Of a stretch of DNA of 64,000 nt, positions 46,156-54,608 are shown in pieces (position 1 is the first letter of the stretch; each line of letters opens with the position of its first letter). The stretch covers positions 248,001 through 312,000 of the forward strand of contig NZ_JAMFLY010000003.1 in NCBI RefSeq assembly GCF_023502235.1, in the 5' to 3' direction. The notes beneath the pieces are model-generated. The model was not told where the DNA came from. It saw only the letters and a list, made by a program, of their open reading frames with translations, and did no database searches. Source of the stretch: Flagellimonas myxillae. GTDB taxonomy: Bacteria; Bacteroidota; Bacteroidia; Flavobacteriales; Flavobacteriaceae. Both the position numbers and the translations under genes were made by a program.

Positions 46156-46884
46156 TTATTGAACGAGCATTGAGACCCCTACCGCCAATACAGCGCCTAT
46201 GATAGGCCCAATTACCGGAACCCAGGAGTACCCCCATCCATTGGAACCCTTGTTTTTAATGGGAACCAAGGCGTGTATGATACGAGGTCCCAAATCCCGA
46301 GCAGGATTGATCGCATATCCGGTGGTACCTCCCAAGGACAGGCCAATGGCCCAAACAATCAAAGCTACTGGGAGTGCACCCAAGGAGCCCAAGCCTATGA
46401 TGGTGTTGTCTGCTGTGTTGACGGCATCGGTAAAGTAGAGTACAGCAAAAATCAACACAAAAGTGCCCATAATCTCACTGAAGAGGTTAAGAAAAGTGTT
46501 GGGAATGGCCGGAGCTGTACAGAAGACCCCTCTTTTGGTCGCTCCTTCCTCAGTGGCATCAAAATGCTTCTTGTTCAGCAACCAAACACAAAAGGCCCCC
46601 AACATGGCTCCAATAAACTGGGCAATCACATAACTGGGGACATCATAAATAGAGAACTCCCCTGCCAGGGCCAGACCTACCGTAACGGCAGGGTTGAGGT
46701 GCGCTCCACTGTGTGGGCCCGCTATAACCACGCCGGTATATACGGCCAAGGCCCATCCGGTGGTAATCACAATCCACCCAGAAGCATTTCCGTAAGTTTT
46801 CTGAAGGGAAACGTTGGCATTAACGCCACATCCCAATAAAATTAAAATAAAAGTTCCTACAATTTCAGAGATGAAAGGAGTCAT
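46156..46884 (-). CDS. glpF: Glycerol facilitator (aquaglyceroporin)
   Basis: A 242-residue MIP-family channel with six helices and both half-helix motifs: NPA 64-66 (HLNPAVTVG) and NPA 193-195 (AINPARDLGPR). The aspartate two residues after the second NPA (D197) is typical of glycerol facilitators rather than water-only aquaporins. It lets glycerol enter the cytoplasm, where the kinase encoded 35 bases upstream traps it as glycerol 3-phosphate. Confidence 0.9.
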   Translation of the reverse strand: MTPFISEIVGTFILILLGCGVNANVSLQKTYGNASGWIVITTGWALAVYTGVVIAGPHSGAHLNPAVTVGLALAGEFSIYDVPSYVIAQFIGAMLGAFCVWLLNKKHFDATEEGATKRGVFCTAPAIPNTFLNLFSEIMGTFVLIFAVLYFTDAVNTADNTIIGLGSLGALPVALIVWAIGLSLGGTTGYAINPARDLGPRIIHALVPIKNKGSNGWGYSWVPVIGPIIGAVLAVGVSMLVQ

Positions 46885-46919
46885 AATGTAGTTGGTCGGT
46901 TAAAAATTAGGTTTGCAAT

Positions 46920-48416
46920 TTAAGATTCATTGGCCCAAAATTCCAAGGCCTTTATGGCCTTATACCAGCCTTTGATTTTTGTATTGATGGTTTCGCGTTC
47001 CGTTGTAGGTTGAAAATGAACATCGGCCTGCCAAATACCTTGGATTTCCTCAGGGTTTTTCCAATATCCGACAGCCAAACCTGCCAAATATGCGGCTCCC
47101 ATTACAGTGGTTTCTACCACCTCTGGTCTTACCGTTACAGTATCCAACACATCAGCTTGGAACTGCATGAGCAAATTGTTCACGGTTGCGCCACCGTCGA
47201 CGCGTAGTTCATTAATGGTAATCCCCGAATCGGCTTCCATGGCCCTAAGGATGTCCATGGTCTGAAAAGCAATGGATTCCAACGCAGCTCTTGCGATATG
47301 GGCATCGGTGCTTCCCCGTGTGAGCCCAAAAACAGTGCCTTGGGCATGCTGGTTCCAATAAGGTGCTCCCAAGCCCGCAAAGGCAGGAACCAAATACACG
47401 CCCTCGGAGCTATTGACAGATGCAGCCAGTTTTTCAACCTCGGAAGACGTTTTTATGATTTTTAGACTGTCCCGTAGCCATTGAACCACTGCCCCGGCTA
47501 TAAACACGCTGCCTTCCAATGCGTATGTGGTTTCCCCGTTCATTTTCCAAGCTACCGTTGTGAGCAAATTGTTTTTGGAGACAATGGGTTTACTGCCAAT
47601 GTTCATCAGCATAAAACAACCTGTACCGTAGGTGTTTTTTACCATCCCTTGTTTGGTGCACATTTGCCCAAATAGGGCGGCCTGCTGATCACCTGCAATA
47701 CCCGCAATGGGAATCTTGGAAGCGAAAAAATTGGGGCTGGTATGCCCATAGATTTCGCAGGATTGTTTTACTTCGGGAAGCATGGATTTTGGAATAGTGA
47801 GCAAATCCAGAAGCTCTTGGTCCCAATCCATACTATTAATATTGAACAACAAGGTTCGGGAAGCGTTGGTCACATCGGTGATATGAAGGTTCCCTTCGGT
47901 CATTTTCCAGATGAGCCAAGTGTCAATGGTGCCCATCAAAAGATCACCAGCTTCGGCCTTGTCCCGAGCGCCCTCAACGTTATCCAAAATCCATTTTACT
48001 TTGGTGCCCGAAAAATAAGCGTCTATGACCAGGCCTGTTTTTTCCCGAATCGTATCGGACCTACCTTGGGACTTCAGTTCGTCACAATAACCTGCGGTTC
48101 GTTTATCCTGCCAAACAATGGCATTGTACACCGGTTCGCCTGTGTTTTTGTCCCATACCACCACGGTTTCCCGTTGGTTGGTAATACCAATAGCTGAGAT
48201 TTGCTCGGCTTTTAACCCTTTTTGACTTACGGCTTCTGCTGCCATTCCCGCTTGCGTGGCCCAAATTTCCTTGGGGTCGTGCTCTACCCAGCCGGGTTTC
48301 GGAAAAATTTGGGTGAACTCCTTTTGGGACACTGCAACAATGGATCCTTTGTGATTGACCACCACTGCCCGTGAACTGGTAGTCCCCTGATCCAGGGCAA
48401 GAATGTATTGGCTCAT
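46920..48416 (-). CDS. glpK: Glycerol kinase
   Basis: A 498-residue FGGY-family kinase, close to the usual 500 residues when started at ATG 48416 ([17 protein letters not shown]); a longer open reading upstream is not homologous and overlaps the divergent gene. Visible motifs include DQGTTSSR, the glycerol-binding [10 protein letters not shown] and [24 protein letters not shown] and [15 protein letters not shown]. It phosphorylates glycerol with ATP. It forms a two-gene unit with glpF; no glpD is seen in the window. Confidence 0.95.
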   Translation of the reverse strand: MSQYILALDQGTTSSRAVVVNHKGSIVAVSQKEFTQIFPKPGWVEHDPKEIWATQAGMAAEAVSQKGLKAEQISAIGITNQRETVVVWDKNTGEPVYNAIVWQDKRTAGYCDELKSQGRSDTIREKTGLVIDAYFSGTKVKWILDNVEGARDKAEAGDLLMGTIDTWLIWKMTEGNLHITDVTNASRTLLFNINSMDWDQELLDLLTIPKSMLPEVKQSCEIYGHTSPNFFASKIPIAGIAGDQQAALFGQMCTKQGMVKNTYGTGCFMLMNIGSKPIVSKNNLLTTVAWKMNGETTYALEGSVFIAGAVVQWLRDSLKIIKTSSEVEKLAASVNSSEGVYLVPAFAGLGAPYWNQHAQGTVFGLTRGSTDAHIARAALESIAFQTMDILRAMEADSGITINELRVDGGATVNNLLMQFQADVLDTVTVRPEVVETTVMGAAYLAGLAVGYWKNPEEIQGIWQADVHFQPTTERETINTKIKGWYKAIKALEFWANES

Positions 48417-48485
48417 TTGGTTTTTTTTGATGTCCCTGAATTTACTAAAATAAATCTGTGTAGTTTCGAATTGAATACTAAGAAA

Positions 48486-49019
48486 ATGAAAACTTTTATT
48501 GTCCTGCTTCGGGGAATCAATGTTGGCGGTCAAAAGAAGATACGAATGGCCGATTTGAGGGAGAGCCTCCACCTAAAGGGATTTGGGGAAGTGCACACCT
48601 ATATTCAAAGTGGAAATATTATATGTAGGAGCGACCATCTGGATCTCAAGTCTGTGGAACAGTTGGTTCAGCAATCCATATTAAAGGATTTTGGTTTTGA
48701 TGTACCCACCTTGGCCCTGACAACGGATGAAATTGACGAGATTATAAATAATAATCCCTTTGCATCGGAAGAGGAAAAGAGCCTATATTTTGTGCTCCTT
48801 AAAAATCCGCCGGAATCTGAAAGGGTGGAAAGTTTCAATCAAGAAAAGTTTGAAAATGAGGATTTCCATATTACGGACCGGTGCGTTTATTTGTGTTGTA
48901 AAACCGGATATGGCAAAGCCAAACTCAGCAACAATTTAGTTGAACGAAAATTGAAGGTAGAAGCTACGGCGCGGAATCTAAGGACCATGAAGAAATTGTT
49001 GGAAATGGCAGATTCCTAG
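48486..49019 (+). CDS. DUF1697 protein
   Basis: A 177-residue cytoplasmic protein. [21 protein letters not shown] at the start, [15 protein letters not shown], and the C-terminal [29 protein letters not shown] are the conserved blocks of DUF1697, a family of unknown function. ATG 48486 places the conserved start at residue 1; the upstream reading overlaps glpK and is not conserved. It is divergent from glpK by 69 bases and overlaps tspO at the 3-prime ends by 4 bases. Confidence 0.88.
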   Translation: MKTFIVLLRGINVGGQKKIRMADLRESLHLKGFGEVHTYIQSGNIICRSDHLDLKSVEQLVQQSILKDFGFDVPTLALTTDEIDEIINNNPFASEEEKSLYFVLLKNPPESERVESFNQEKFENEDFHITDRCVYLCCKTGYGKAKLSNNLVERKLKVEATARNLRTMKKLLEMADS

Positions 49020-49489
49020 TTCAATTCCCAAATTTTATAATTGAGCAGCGTGGCAAAACATACCCATAAAAGATAGGGGATGAGTAAAAATGAGGCCAAT
49101 TTGCTCACCACACGAAACCACTTTATGGTCAGCATGATCAGGGTTAGGAGCACCAGAATCACCAAAAAGGACCAAAAAGGATTTTTAAGCCCAAAAAACA
49201 CAATGCTCCAAAGGGCATTGAACAGCAACTGGAACCCAAAATGGTACAAGGCGGTCTTGACCCAAATATGATGGAATCCCTTAGACCAGACTATTCCTGC
49301 GGCAATGCCCATGAGGATGTACAAGGTGGTCCAGACAGGAAAAAAAATCCAATTAGGGGGGTTAAAACTGGGCTTGTTCAACCCGGCATACCAATCGTTA
49401 ACAGAACTTTGCGTAGCAAAACTTGATAAAAAACCTATAAATAGACAGACGAGGACAGCTATGGATATGTAGGTCAATCTTTTCTTCAT
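49016..49489 (-). CDS. tspO: TspO/MBR-family membrane protein
   Basis: A 157-residue protein of five predicted helices with the family sequences NDWYAGLNKPSFNPPNWIFFPVWTTLYILMGIAAGIVW, LFNALWSIVFFGLKNPFWSF and the C-terminal [23 protein letters not shown]. TspO proteins bind tetrapyrroles and sterol-like ligands and are linked to oxidative-stress or light responses. It is a single gene located next to the isoprenoid genes but on the opposite strand. Confidence 0.92.
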   Translation of the reverse strand: MKKRLTYISIAVLVCLFIGFLSSFATQSSVNDWYAGLNKPSFNPPNWIFFPVWTTLYILMGIAAGIVWSKGFHHIWVKTALYHFGFQLLFNALWSIVFFGLKNPFWSFLVILVLLTLIMLTIKWFRVVSKLASFLLIPYLLWVCFATLLNYKIWELN

Positions 49490-49535
49490 GGCAAGTGCGT
49501 TCCCTCTAAAATAAGAATTTATTTAACTCCATAAC

Positions 49536-49565
49536 TTTGGAACCTCCCACACTACCTTATCTTTG
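49536..49565 (+). promoter_or_regulatory. Bacteroidota-type promoter before mvaD
   Basis: TTTG at 49536-49539 and TATCTTTG at 49558-49565 match the Bacteroidota -33 (TTTG) and -7 (TAnnTTTG) elements with 18 bases between. The -7 element ends 15 bases before the mvaD ATG, giving a very short leader. A second -7-like TAACTTTG lies at 49532-49539, overlapping the proposed -33. Confidence 0.6.
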
Positions 49566-49580
49566 CGCAAAAGTTTATAA

Positions 49581-50675
49581 ATGGTTGAAAAGGATTTTCT
49601 GCCAAAATCAAATGGGGTTCTCCCGGAAACCGGAAGCGTAATTTGGAAGGCCCCAAGTAATATAGCCTTGGTCAAATATTGGGGCAAAAAGGAAAACCAA
49701 ATTCCGGCCAACCCATCCATAAGTTTCACTTTGGATGCTTGTGCGACAACAACAAAACTTTCCTTTCAAAATAGATTGCCCACTTCCGATTTTTCATTTG
49801 ACCTGTTCTTGGACGGAAAGCCAAAGGAAGATTTTAAACCAAAGATCAAGGCGTTCTTGGAGCGTGTAGCACCTTATGTTCCATTTGTAAAAGAGTATCA
49901 TTTTTCCATCGAAACTTCCAATTCATTTCCACATAGTAGCGGCATTGCCTCATCGGCTAGTGGTATGGCAGCGCTGTCGTTGTGTTTGGTGGACATGGAA
50001 AGGCAGATGGATTTGAAGATGGATGATGCCTATTTCAACAGAAAAGCATCCTTCCTTGCAAGGTTGGGTTCTGGTAGTGCCTGCCGAAGTATAGAAGGAG
50101 ACCTGATTCAGTGGGGAAGTCATTCGGGATTGGAAGAAAGTTCTAATTTGTATGGAATCAAATATCCGTTTGCCGTTCATCCTGTTTTCCAAAAGTATCA
50201 CGATACCATTTTACTTGTGCACAAAGGACAAAAGCAGGTAAGCAGTTCGGTTGGTCACAATCTGATGCACGGACACCCGTATGCGGAAAGCCGGTTTGCG
50301 CAGGCACATGACCATTTGGACAAGTTGAAAGGCATTTTTGCATCCGGGGATTTAGATGGTTTTGTAAAGCTTGTGGAAAGTGAAGCGTTGACCCTACATG
50401 CCATGATGATGACAAGTCTACCCTATTTTATGCTGATGAAACCCGATACCATGGAGATTATCAACAAAATTTGGCGATTCCGGGAAGAATCAGGAGTTCC
50501 CATCTGTTTTACTTTGGATGCCGGGGCCAACGTACATGTGCTCTATCCCGAATCTTATAAGGAGCAGGCCATACAATTCATTCAGGATGAATTGGTTGCC
50601 CACTGTGAAAACGGGCACTATATTTGTGACCGAATAGGACAAGGAGCCAAAAAATTAATCGCACCAAAGAGGTAA
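49581..50675 (+). CDS. mvaD: Diphosphomevalonate decarboxylase
   Basis: A 364-residue GHMP-superfamily enzyme converting mevalonate 5-diphosphate to isopentenyl diphosphate with ATP. Characteristic stretches are WKAPSNIALVKYWGKKE (22-38), NPSISFTLD (44-52), the GHMP motif HSSGIASSASGMAAL (118-132) and GSGSACRSIEGDLIQWG. The usual length is about 330-400 residues. It is the first of four genes running rightward (decarboxylase, mevalonate kinase, prenyltransferase, nitrilase) and has a good promoter directly upstream. Confidence 0.93.
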   Translation: MVEKDFLPKSNGVLPETGSVIWKAPSNIALVKYWGKKENQIPANPSISFTLDACATTTKLSFQNRLPTSDFSFDLFLDGKPKEDFKPKIKAFLERVAPYVPFVKEYHFSIETSNSFPHSSGIASSASGMAALSLCLVDMERQMDLKMDDAYFNRKASFLARLGSGSACRSIEGDLIQWGSHSGLEESSNLYGIKYPFAVHPVFQKYHDTILLVHKGQKQVSSSVGHNLMHGHPYAESRFAQAHDHLDKLKGIFASGDLDGFVKLVESEALTLHAMMMTSLPYFMLMKPDTMEIINKIWRFREESGVPICFTLDAGANVHVLYPESYKEQAIQFIQDELVAHCENGHYICDRIGQGAKKLIAPKR

Positions 50676-50726
50676 TCAAGCGAAATTTTTAGCGTTATTT
50701 GTCTTGAAAATCCTGATAAAAAGGAA

Positions 50727-50781
50727 ATTAAACCTAAAACACACGTTTTGTTTAACGACATTTAGTTTTAATTAAACAAAA
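50727..50781. promoter_or_regulatory. Phased TTAAAC sites and 10-base inverted repeat before the mevalonate kinase gene
   Basis: In the 127-base gap between mvaD and the mevalonate kinase gene, TTTTGTTTAA (50746-50755) and TTAAACAAAA (50772-50781) form a perfect 10-base inverted repeat with a 16-base spacer. A third copy of the core, ATTAAAC, starts at 50727. The three cores start at 50727, 50750 and 50771, about two helical turns apart each time. This arrangement suggests binding by a dimeric regulator on one face of the DNA; the protein is unknown. Confidence 0.5.
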
Positions 50782-50802
50782 TTTAGTATTTTAGTTATTC
50801 TA

Positions 50803-51741
50803 ATGAAAGGACCATTATTTTATTCTAAGATTTTATTGTTTGGGGAGTACGGAATCATCAAAGATTCCAAGGGACTTTCCATTCCCTACAATTTTTTCAA
50901 AGGTGCCCTAAAGACGGATCAAAACCTTTCGGCCTCTGCCAAGCAGTCGAATGCAGGTTTAAAGGCCTATGTGGGTTATCTGAGGGAACTTGAAAAAAAT
51001 GAAAAAGGCTTGGTCTCTTTCGATTTGGATTCCTTGGACAAGGATGTGGCCAATGGGATGTATTTTGACAGTTCCATTCCCCAGGGCTACGGCATTGGAA
51101 GTAGTGGGGCACTTGTCGCCGCTATTTATGATAAGTATGCCACTAATAAAATCACCGTTCTCGAAAACCTTACCCGTGAAAAGTTGTTGAAACTCAAAAC
51201 CATTTTTGGTTTGATGGAGTCATTTTTTCATGGAAAGTCCTCTGGGCTTGACCCACTGAACAGTTATTTGAGCTTGCCCATTCTGATCAATTCCAAAGAC
51301 AATATTGAATCGACCAGTATACCTTCCCAAAATACTGAGGGAAAGGGGGCTGTTTTTTTATTGGATAGTGGAATAACCGGGGAAACCGCTCCCATGGTCC
51401 AGATTTTTATGGAAAAGATGAAGCAGGAAGGATTCCGTAGTATGATCAAGGATCAGTTCGTAAAACATACCGATGCTTGTGTGGAAGATTTCCTAAATGG
51501 GAATATTAAATCCCTCTTCGGCAACATCAAGCAGTTGTCCCACGTGGTCCTAGATAACTTTAAACCCATGATTCCAGCCAAGTTCCACAAACTTTGGCAG
51601 CAGGGCATAGAAACCAACGATTATTATCTTAAGCTTTGTGGTTCTGGAGGAGGAGGTTATATATTGGGCTTTACCCAAGATTTGGATAAGGCCAAAAAAG
51701 CGCTCAAAGGATACAATCTGGAAGTTGTTTACAACTTCTAA
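50803..51741 (+). CDS. Mevalonate kinase (GHMP kinase family)
   Basis: A 312-residue GHMP kinase. The N terminus SKILLFGEYGIIKDSKGLSIP (8-28) is the mevalonate-kinase-type opening, the phosphate-binding motif is PQGYGIGSSGALVAA (93-107), GKSSGLDPLNSYLS holds the catalytic aspartate (about D149), and LCGSGGGGYILGF is the third motif. It phosphorylates mevalonate, two steps before the decarboxylase encoded upstream. A phosphomevalonate kinase role is possible but the opening motif favours mevalonate kinase. The next gene starts 8 bases later. Confidence 0.85.
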   Translation: MKGPLFYSKILLFGEYGIIKDSKGLSIPYNFFKGALKTDQNLSASAKQSNAGLKAYVGYLRELEKNEKGLVSFDLDSLDKDVANGMYFDSSIPQGYGIGSSGALVAAIYDKYATNKITVLENLTREKLLKLKTIFGLMESFFHGKSSGLDPLNSYLSLPILINSKDNIESTSIPSQNTEGKGAVFLLDSGITGETAPMVQIFMEKMKQEGFRSMIKDQFVKHTDACVEDFLNGNIKSLFGNIKQLSHVVLDNFKPMIPAKFHKLWQQGIETNDYYLKLCGSGGGGYILGFTQDLDKAKKALKGYNLEVVYNF

Positions 51742-51749
51742 CCACAACC

Positions 51750-52655
51750 ATGCTTAGTAGAAAAAACAAACTCCTGCTTTTTAAGCTATTGAGTTTATTT
51801 TCTGTTGTTCGCGGGTATAACATCTTGGTCATTACCCTGGCCCAATACTTGGCTTCCATTTTTATTCTTTCTCCACAGACCCGATTGCCGGAAGTTGTGT
51901 TGGACCTGAACCTTTTTTTGATCGTAACCGCCTCTGCATTGGTCATAGCAAGCGGGTATATAATCAACAACTTTTACGATGCGGAAAAGGACTTGATCAA
52001 CAAACCAAGGAAGAGTATGCTCGATAGGTTGGTGAGTCAACGGTTTAAACTCACTACCTATTTTATCCTCAATTTTTTGGCCGTGTTGGCGGCGAGCTAC
52101 ATTTCGTTTAGGGCAGTTTTGTTCTTTTCCAGCTACATTTTTGGAATTTGGTTATACTCCCATAAACTAAAGCGGGTTCCATTTCTGGGCAACCTGATAT
52201 CGGCTTCCTTGGCCATTGCACCCTTCTTTGTGGTTTTTGTGTACTATCGGAATTTTGAGACTGTAATTTTCGTACATGCCCTCTTTCTGTTCTTGTTGAT
52301 TTTGGCCCGGGAAATGATCAAGGACCTTGAAAATATGGCCGGGGACATGGCGCAGAACTACAAGACCATTCCAATTCTATATGGGCCCAATGTGTCCAAA
52401 GTCCTCATCGGGTTCCTGATTGTACTTACCCTGATTCCTGCGTTACTATTGATCAAAACCTTCGATGTGGGTTATATGTATCTGTATTTTATAGCGTGCA
52501 TAGTGCTCTTGGGTTTATTTATTCTACTGTTGTGGAGGGCCAAGGGTAAAAAACATTATGTTTGGTTGCACAACATTTTAAAGTTCATCATTGTAGCAGG
52601 AGTTTTTAGCATTTTATTGATTGATGTGGACTTGGTGATAAATCGAATTTTGTAA
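51750..52655 (+). CDS. UbiA-family prenyltransferase (GGGP-synthase/DGGGP type)
   Basis: A 301-residue integral membrane enzyme with eight to nine helices. The two aspartate-rich prenyl-diphosphate sites are visible: NNFYDAEKDLINKP (73-86) and DLENMAGD (192-199). In Flavobacteriaceae this subgroup is commonly named geranylgeranylglycerol-phosphate geranylgeranyltransferase, but the acceptor in these non-archaeal organisms is not established; quinone or carotenoid-related acceptors are alternatives. Its place after two mevalonate genes fits a consumer of the isoprenoid product. It overlaps the nitrilase start by one base. Confidence 0.85.
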   Translation: MLSRKNKLLLFKLLSLFSVVRGYNILVITLAQYLASIFILSPQTRLPEVVLDLNLFLIVTASALVIASGYIINNFYDAEKDLINKPRKSMLDRLVSQRFKLTTYFILNFLAVLAASYISFRAVLFFSSYIFGIWLYSHKLKRVPFLGNLISASLAIAPFFVVFVYYRNFETVIFVHALFLFLLILAREMIKDLENMAGDMAQNYKTIPILYGPNVSKVLIGFLIVLTLIPALLLIKTFDVGYMYLYFIACIVLLGLFILLLWRAKGKKHYVWLHNILKFIIVAGVFSILLIDVDLVINRIL

Positions 52656-53605
52656 TGGAGAATCATCTAAAAGTGGCCTTGGCCCAAATTGCCCCAGTTT
52701 GGTTGGACAAGCGAGCGACCATTCAAAAAATTGAGGCTTCGATACAAGCAGCGGCCAAAGAAAGGGCTGAACTGATAGTTTTTGGAGAAGCATTTCTTCC
52801 GGGATATCCCTTCTGGTTGGCCCATACCGAAGGTGCAGCGTGGGATTTGAAAGTCAATAAGGAATTGCACGCCCATTACGCAAGAAATTCTATTCAAATT
52901 GAAACAGGGGAGCTGGATTCCATCTGTGCTTTGGCCAAGGAAAACAACATGGCTCTGTATTTGGGAATGATGGAACGTGCCAAGGACAGGGGTGGACATA
53001 GTCTGTATTGCTCCCTGGTCTATATCGACCAAAAGGGAGTGATTAAATCGGCGCATCGAAAACTACAGCCCACCTACGACGAACGCTTGACTTGGGCCCC
53101 AGGTGATGGGAATGGATTGCAGGTGCATCCCCTAAAACAATTCACGGTTGGGGGACTTAATTGTTGGGAGAATTGGATGCCCTTACCTAGGACGGCTCTG
53201 TACGGTCAAGGAGAAAATTTGCATGTGGCCGTCTGGCCAGGAGGGCTCCATAATACTAAGGATATTACACGATTTATTGCCCGGGAATCCAGGAGTTATG
53301 TCATCTCGGTTTCGTCCTTGATGACTACTTCCGACTTTCCAGAACATACGCCACATTTGGGAGAAATTCTCAAAAAAGCGCCCAAGGTTTTGGCAAATGG
53401 TGGTAGCTGTATCGCAGGCCCCGATGGGGAATGGATTGTGGAACCCGTTGTTGACAAAGAAGGAATAATTTATGAAATCCTTGATGTTAACCGGGTCTAT
53501 GAAGAAAGGCAAAACTTTGATCCCGTAGGGCACTATTCCAGACCCGATGTTACCAAGCTGATCGTCAACCGGGAACGACAATCCACGGTTGAGATTAAGA
53601 ATTAG
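52655..53605 (+). CDS. Nitrilase-superfamily carbon-nitrogen hydrolase
   Basis: A 316-residue nitrilase-fold enzyme. The catalytic triad is E45 (FGEAFLPGYP), K136 (HRKLQPTYDER) and C170 (GGLNCWENWMP). The motifs FLPGYPFW, KLQPTYDERLTWAPGDG and NCWENWMPL are those of the true nitrilase branch (nitrile to acid plus ammonia) rather than the amidase or NAD-synthetase branches. It is coupled to the prenyltransferase gene by a TAATG overlap. Its place in an isoprenoid operon is unexplained. Confidence 0.88.
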   Translation: MENHLKVALAQIAPVWLDKRATIQKIEASIQAAAKERAELIVFGEAFLPGYPFWLAHTEGAAWDLKVNKELHAHYARNSIQIETGELDSICALAKENNMALYLGMMERAKDRGGHSLYCSLVYIDQKGVIKSAHRKLQPTYDERLTWAPGDGNGLQVHPLKQFTVGGLNCWENWMPLPRTALYGQGENLHVAVWPGGLHNTKDITRFIARESRSYVISVSSLMTTSDFPEHTPHLGEILKKAPKVLANGGSCIAGPDGEWIVEPVVDKEGIIYEILDVNRVYEERQNFDPVGHYSRPDVTKLIVNRERQSTVEIKN

Positions 53606-53630
53606 TAATGCTTCTTCTGAAGATTTCAGG

Positions 53631-53691
53631 TCGAGCGCAGTCGAGACTTTTCTAGGATTTGGACATTTAGTGATCTCTCGACTGCGCTCGA
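53631..53691. repeat. Inverted pair of the 16-base repeat TCTCGACTGCGCTCGA
   Basis: TCGAGCGCAGTCGAGA (53631-53646) and its exact reverse complement (53676-53691) flank a 29-base loop between the nitrilase and pseudouridine-synthase genes. Each arm is also an imperfect palindrome (TCGA...TCGA ends). A third copy of the same 16 bases lies at 57952-57967. I recall this word as a frequent intergenic repeat in Flavobacteriaceae genomes. It may act as a REP-like element or as a bidirectional terminator or processing hairpin. Confidence 0.8.
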
Positions 53692-53706
53692 GGTGATATA
53701 AAACAC

Positions 53707-53714
53707 TATTTTTG
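53707..53714 (+). promoter_or_regulatory. TAnnTTTG -7 element before the pseudouridine synthase gene
   Basis: TATTTTTG lies 17 bases before the ATG at 53732 and matches the Bacteroidota -7 consensus. No TTTG is found at the expected -33 distance, where the 16-base repeat arm lies instead. Confidence 0.4.
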
Positions 53715-53731
53715 CAAAAAATTTACGACTG

Positions 53732-54571
53732 ATGGCGAAATCAGACAATCCGCGAAATAGGAAACCTTCCCAAAATACTGGGCGAAACCAGAAAAAGCAA
53801 TACCCCAAAAAGTATGGTTCAAAGCCTAAAGCGAATACCCCACCCAAAAGATCCAATCCAGATGAAATTCGGCTGAACCGTTACATAGCCAATGCTGGTA
53901 TCTGTTCGCGAAGGGAGGCCGACACCTATATAGCAGCAGGTAGCGTTTCTGTCAACGGAAAAGTCATCACCGAAATGGGTTACAAAGTAAAACTTACGGA
54001 TGATGTACGTTTTGATGGGCGAAGACTCAACCCAGAGAAAAAAGAGTATATCCTTTTGAACAAGCCCAAAAACTTTATCACCACCACAAACGACGAAAAA
54101 GGAAGGCGCACGGTAATGGAATTGATTTCCAGTGCATCAAACAATAGGTTGTTGCCTGTTGGGAGATTGGATAGGAATACTACGGGTCTGCTGTTGTTCA
54201 CCAACGATGGAGATCTTACTAAAAAGTTGACCCATCCTACCCACGGGGTACGTAAGATTTACCACGTCCATTTGGACAAAAATCTTGCATTGGCCGACTT
54301 ACGAAAGATTGAGGAAGGCCTTGAGCTTGAGGATGGAAGTGTACAGGTTGATGATGTGAGCTATATCCAAGGGGCCCCAAAAAGAGAGGTTGGAGTTCAA
54401 ATCCATAGTGGTCGTAACCGGATTGTACGCCGAATTTTTGAACATTTGGGTTATGATGTGACCAAATTGGACAGGGTTATTTTTGCTGGGCTTACCAAAA
54501 AAGACCTTCCCCGTGGGCACTGGCGCCATTTGACCGAGCAAGAAGTGGTGAATTTGAAGATGATACGGTAA
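53732..54571 (+). CDS. RluB/RsuA-family pseudouridine synthase
   Basis: A 279-residue rRNA-modifying enzyme. A basic disordered N terminus (1-45, rich in Lys, Asn, Gln and Pro) is followed by an S4 RNA-binding domain (46-92, RLNRYIANAGICSRREAD) and the catalytic domain with D147 in GRLDRNTTGLLLFTNDG, then VQIHSGRNRIVRRIFEHLGYDVTKLDRV. The RsuA/RluB/E/F branch is clear; 23S rRNA as target (RluB type) is likely. The basic extension is common in Bacteroidota homologues. Confidence 0.9.
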   Translation: MAKSDNPRNRKPSQNTGRNQKKQYPKKYGSKPKANTPPKRSNPDEIRLNRYIANAGICSRREADTYIAAGSVSVNGKVITEMGYKVKLTDDVRFDGRRLNPEKKEYILLNKPKNFITTTNDEKGRRTVMELISSASNNRLLPVGRLDRNTTGLLLFTNDGDLTKKLTHPTHGVRKIYHVHLDKNLALADLRKIEEGLELEDGSVQVDDVSYIQGAPKREVGVQIHSGRNRIVRRIFEHLGYDVTKLDRVIFAGLTKKDLPRGHWRHLTEQEVVNLKMIR

Positions 54572-54608
54572 TCCTGCTTTTTTCAGTATTTATTCGTGAT
54601 AGGCAAGC

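Noticed and set aside
48417-48572. 52-residue N-terminal extension of glycerol kinase
   Set aside because: It is not glycerol-kinase-like and overlaps the divergent DUF1697 gene; the conserved start is at 48416.
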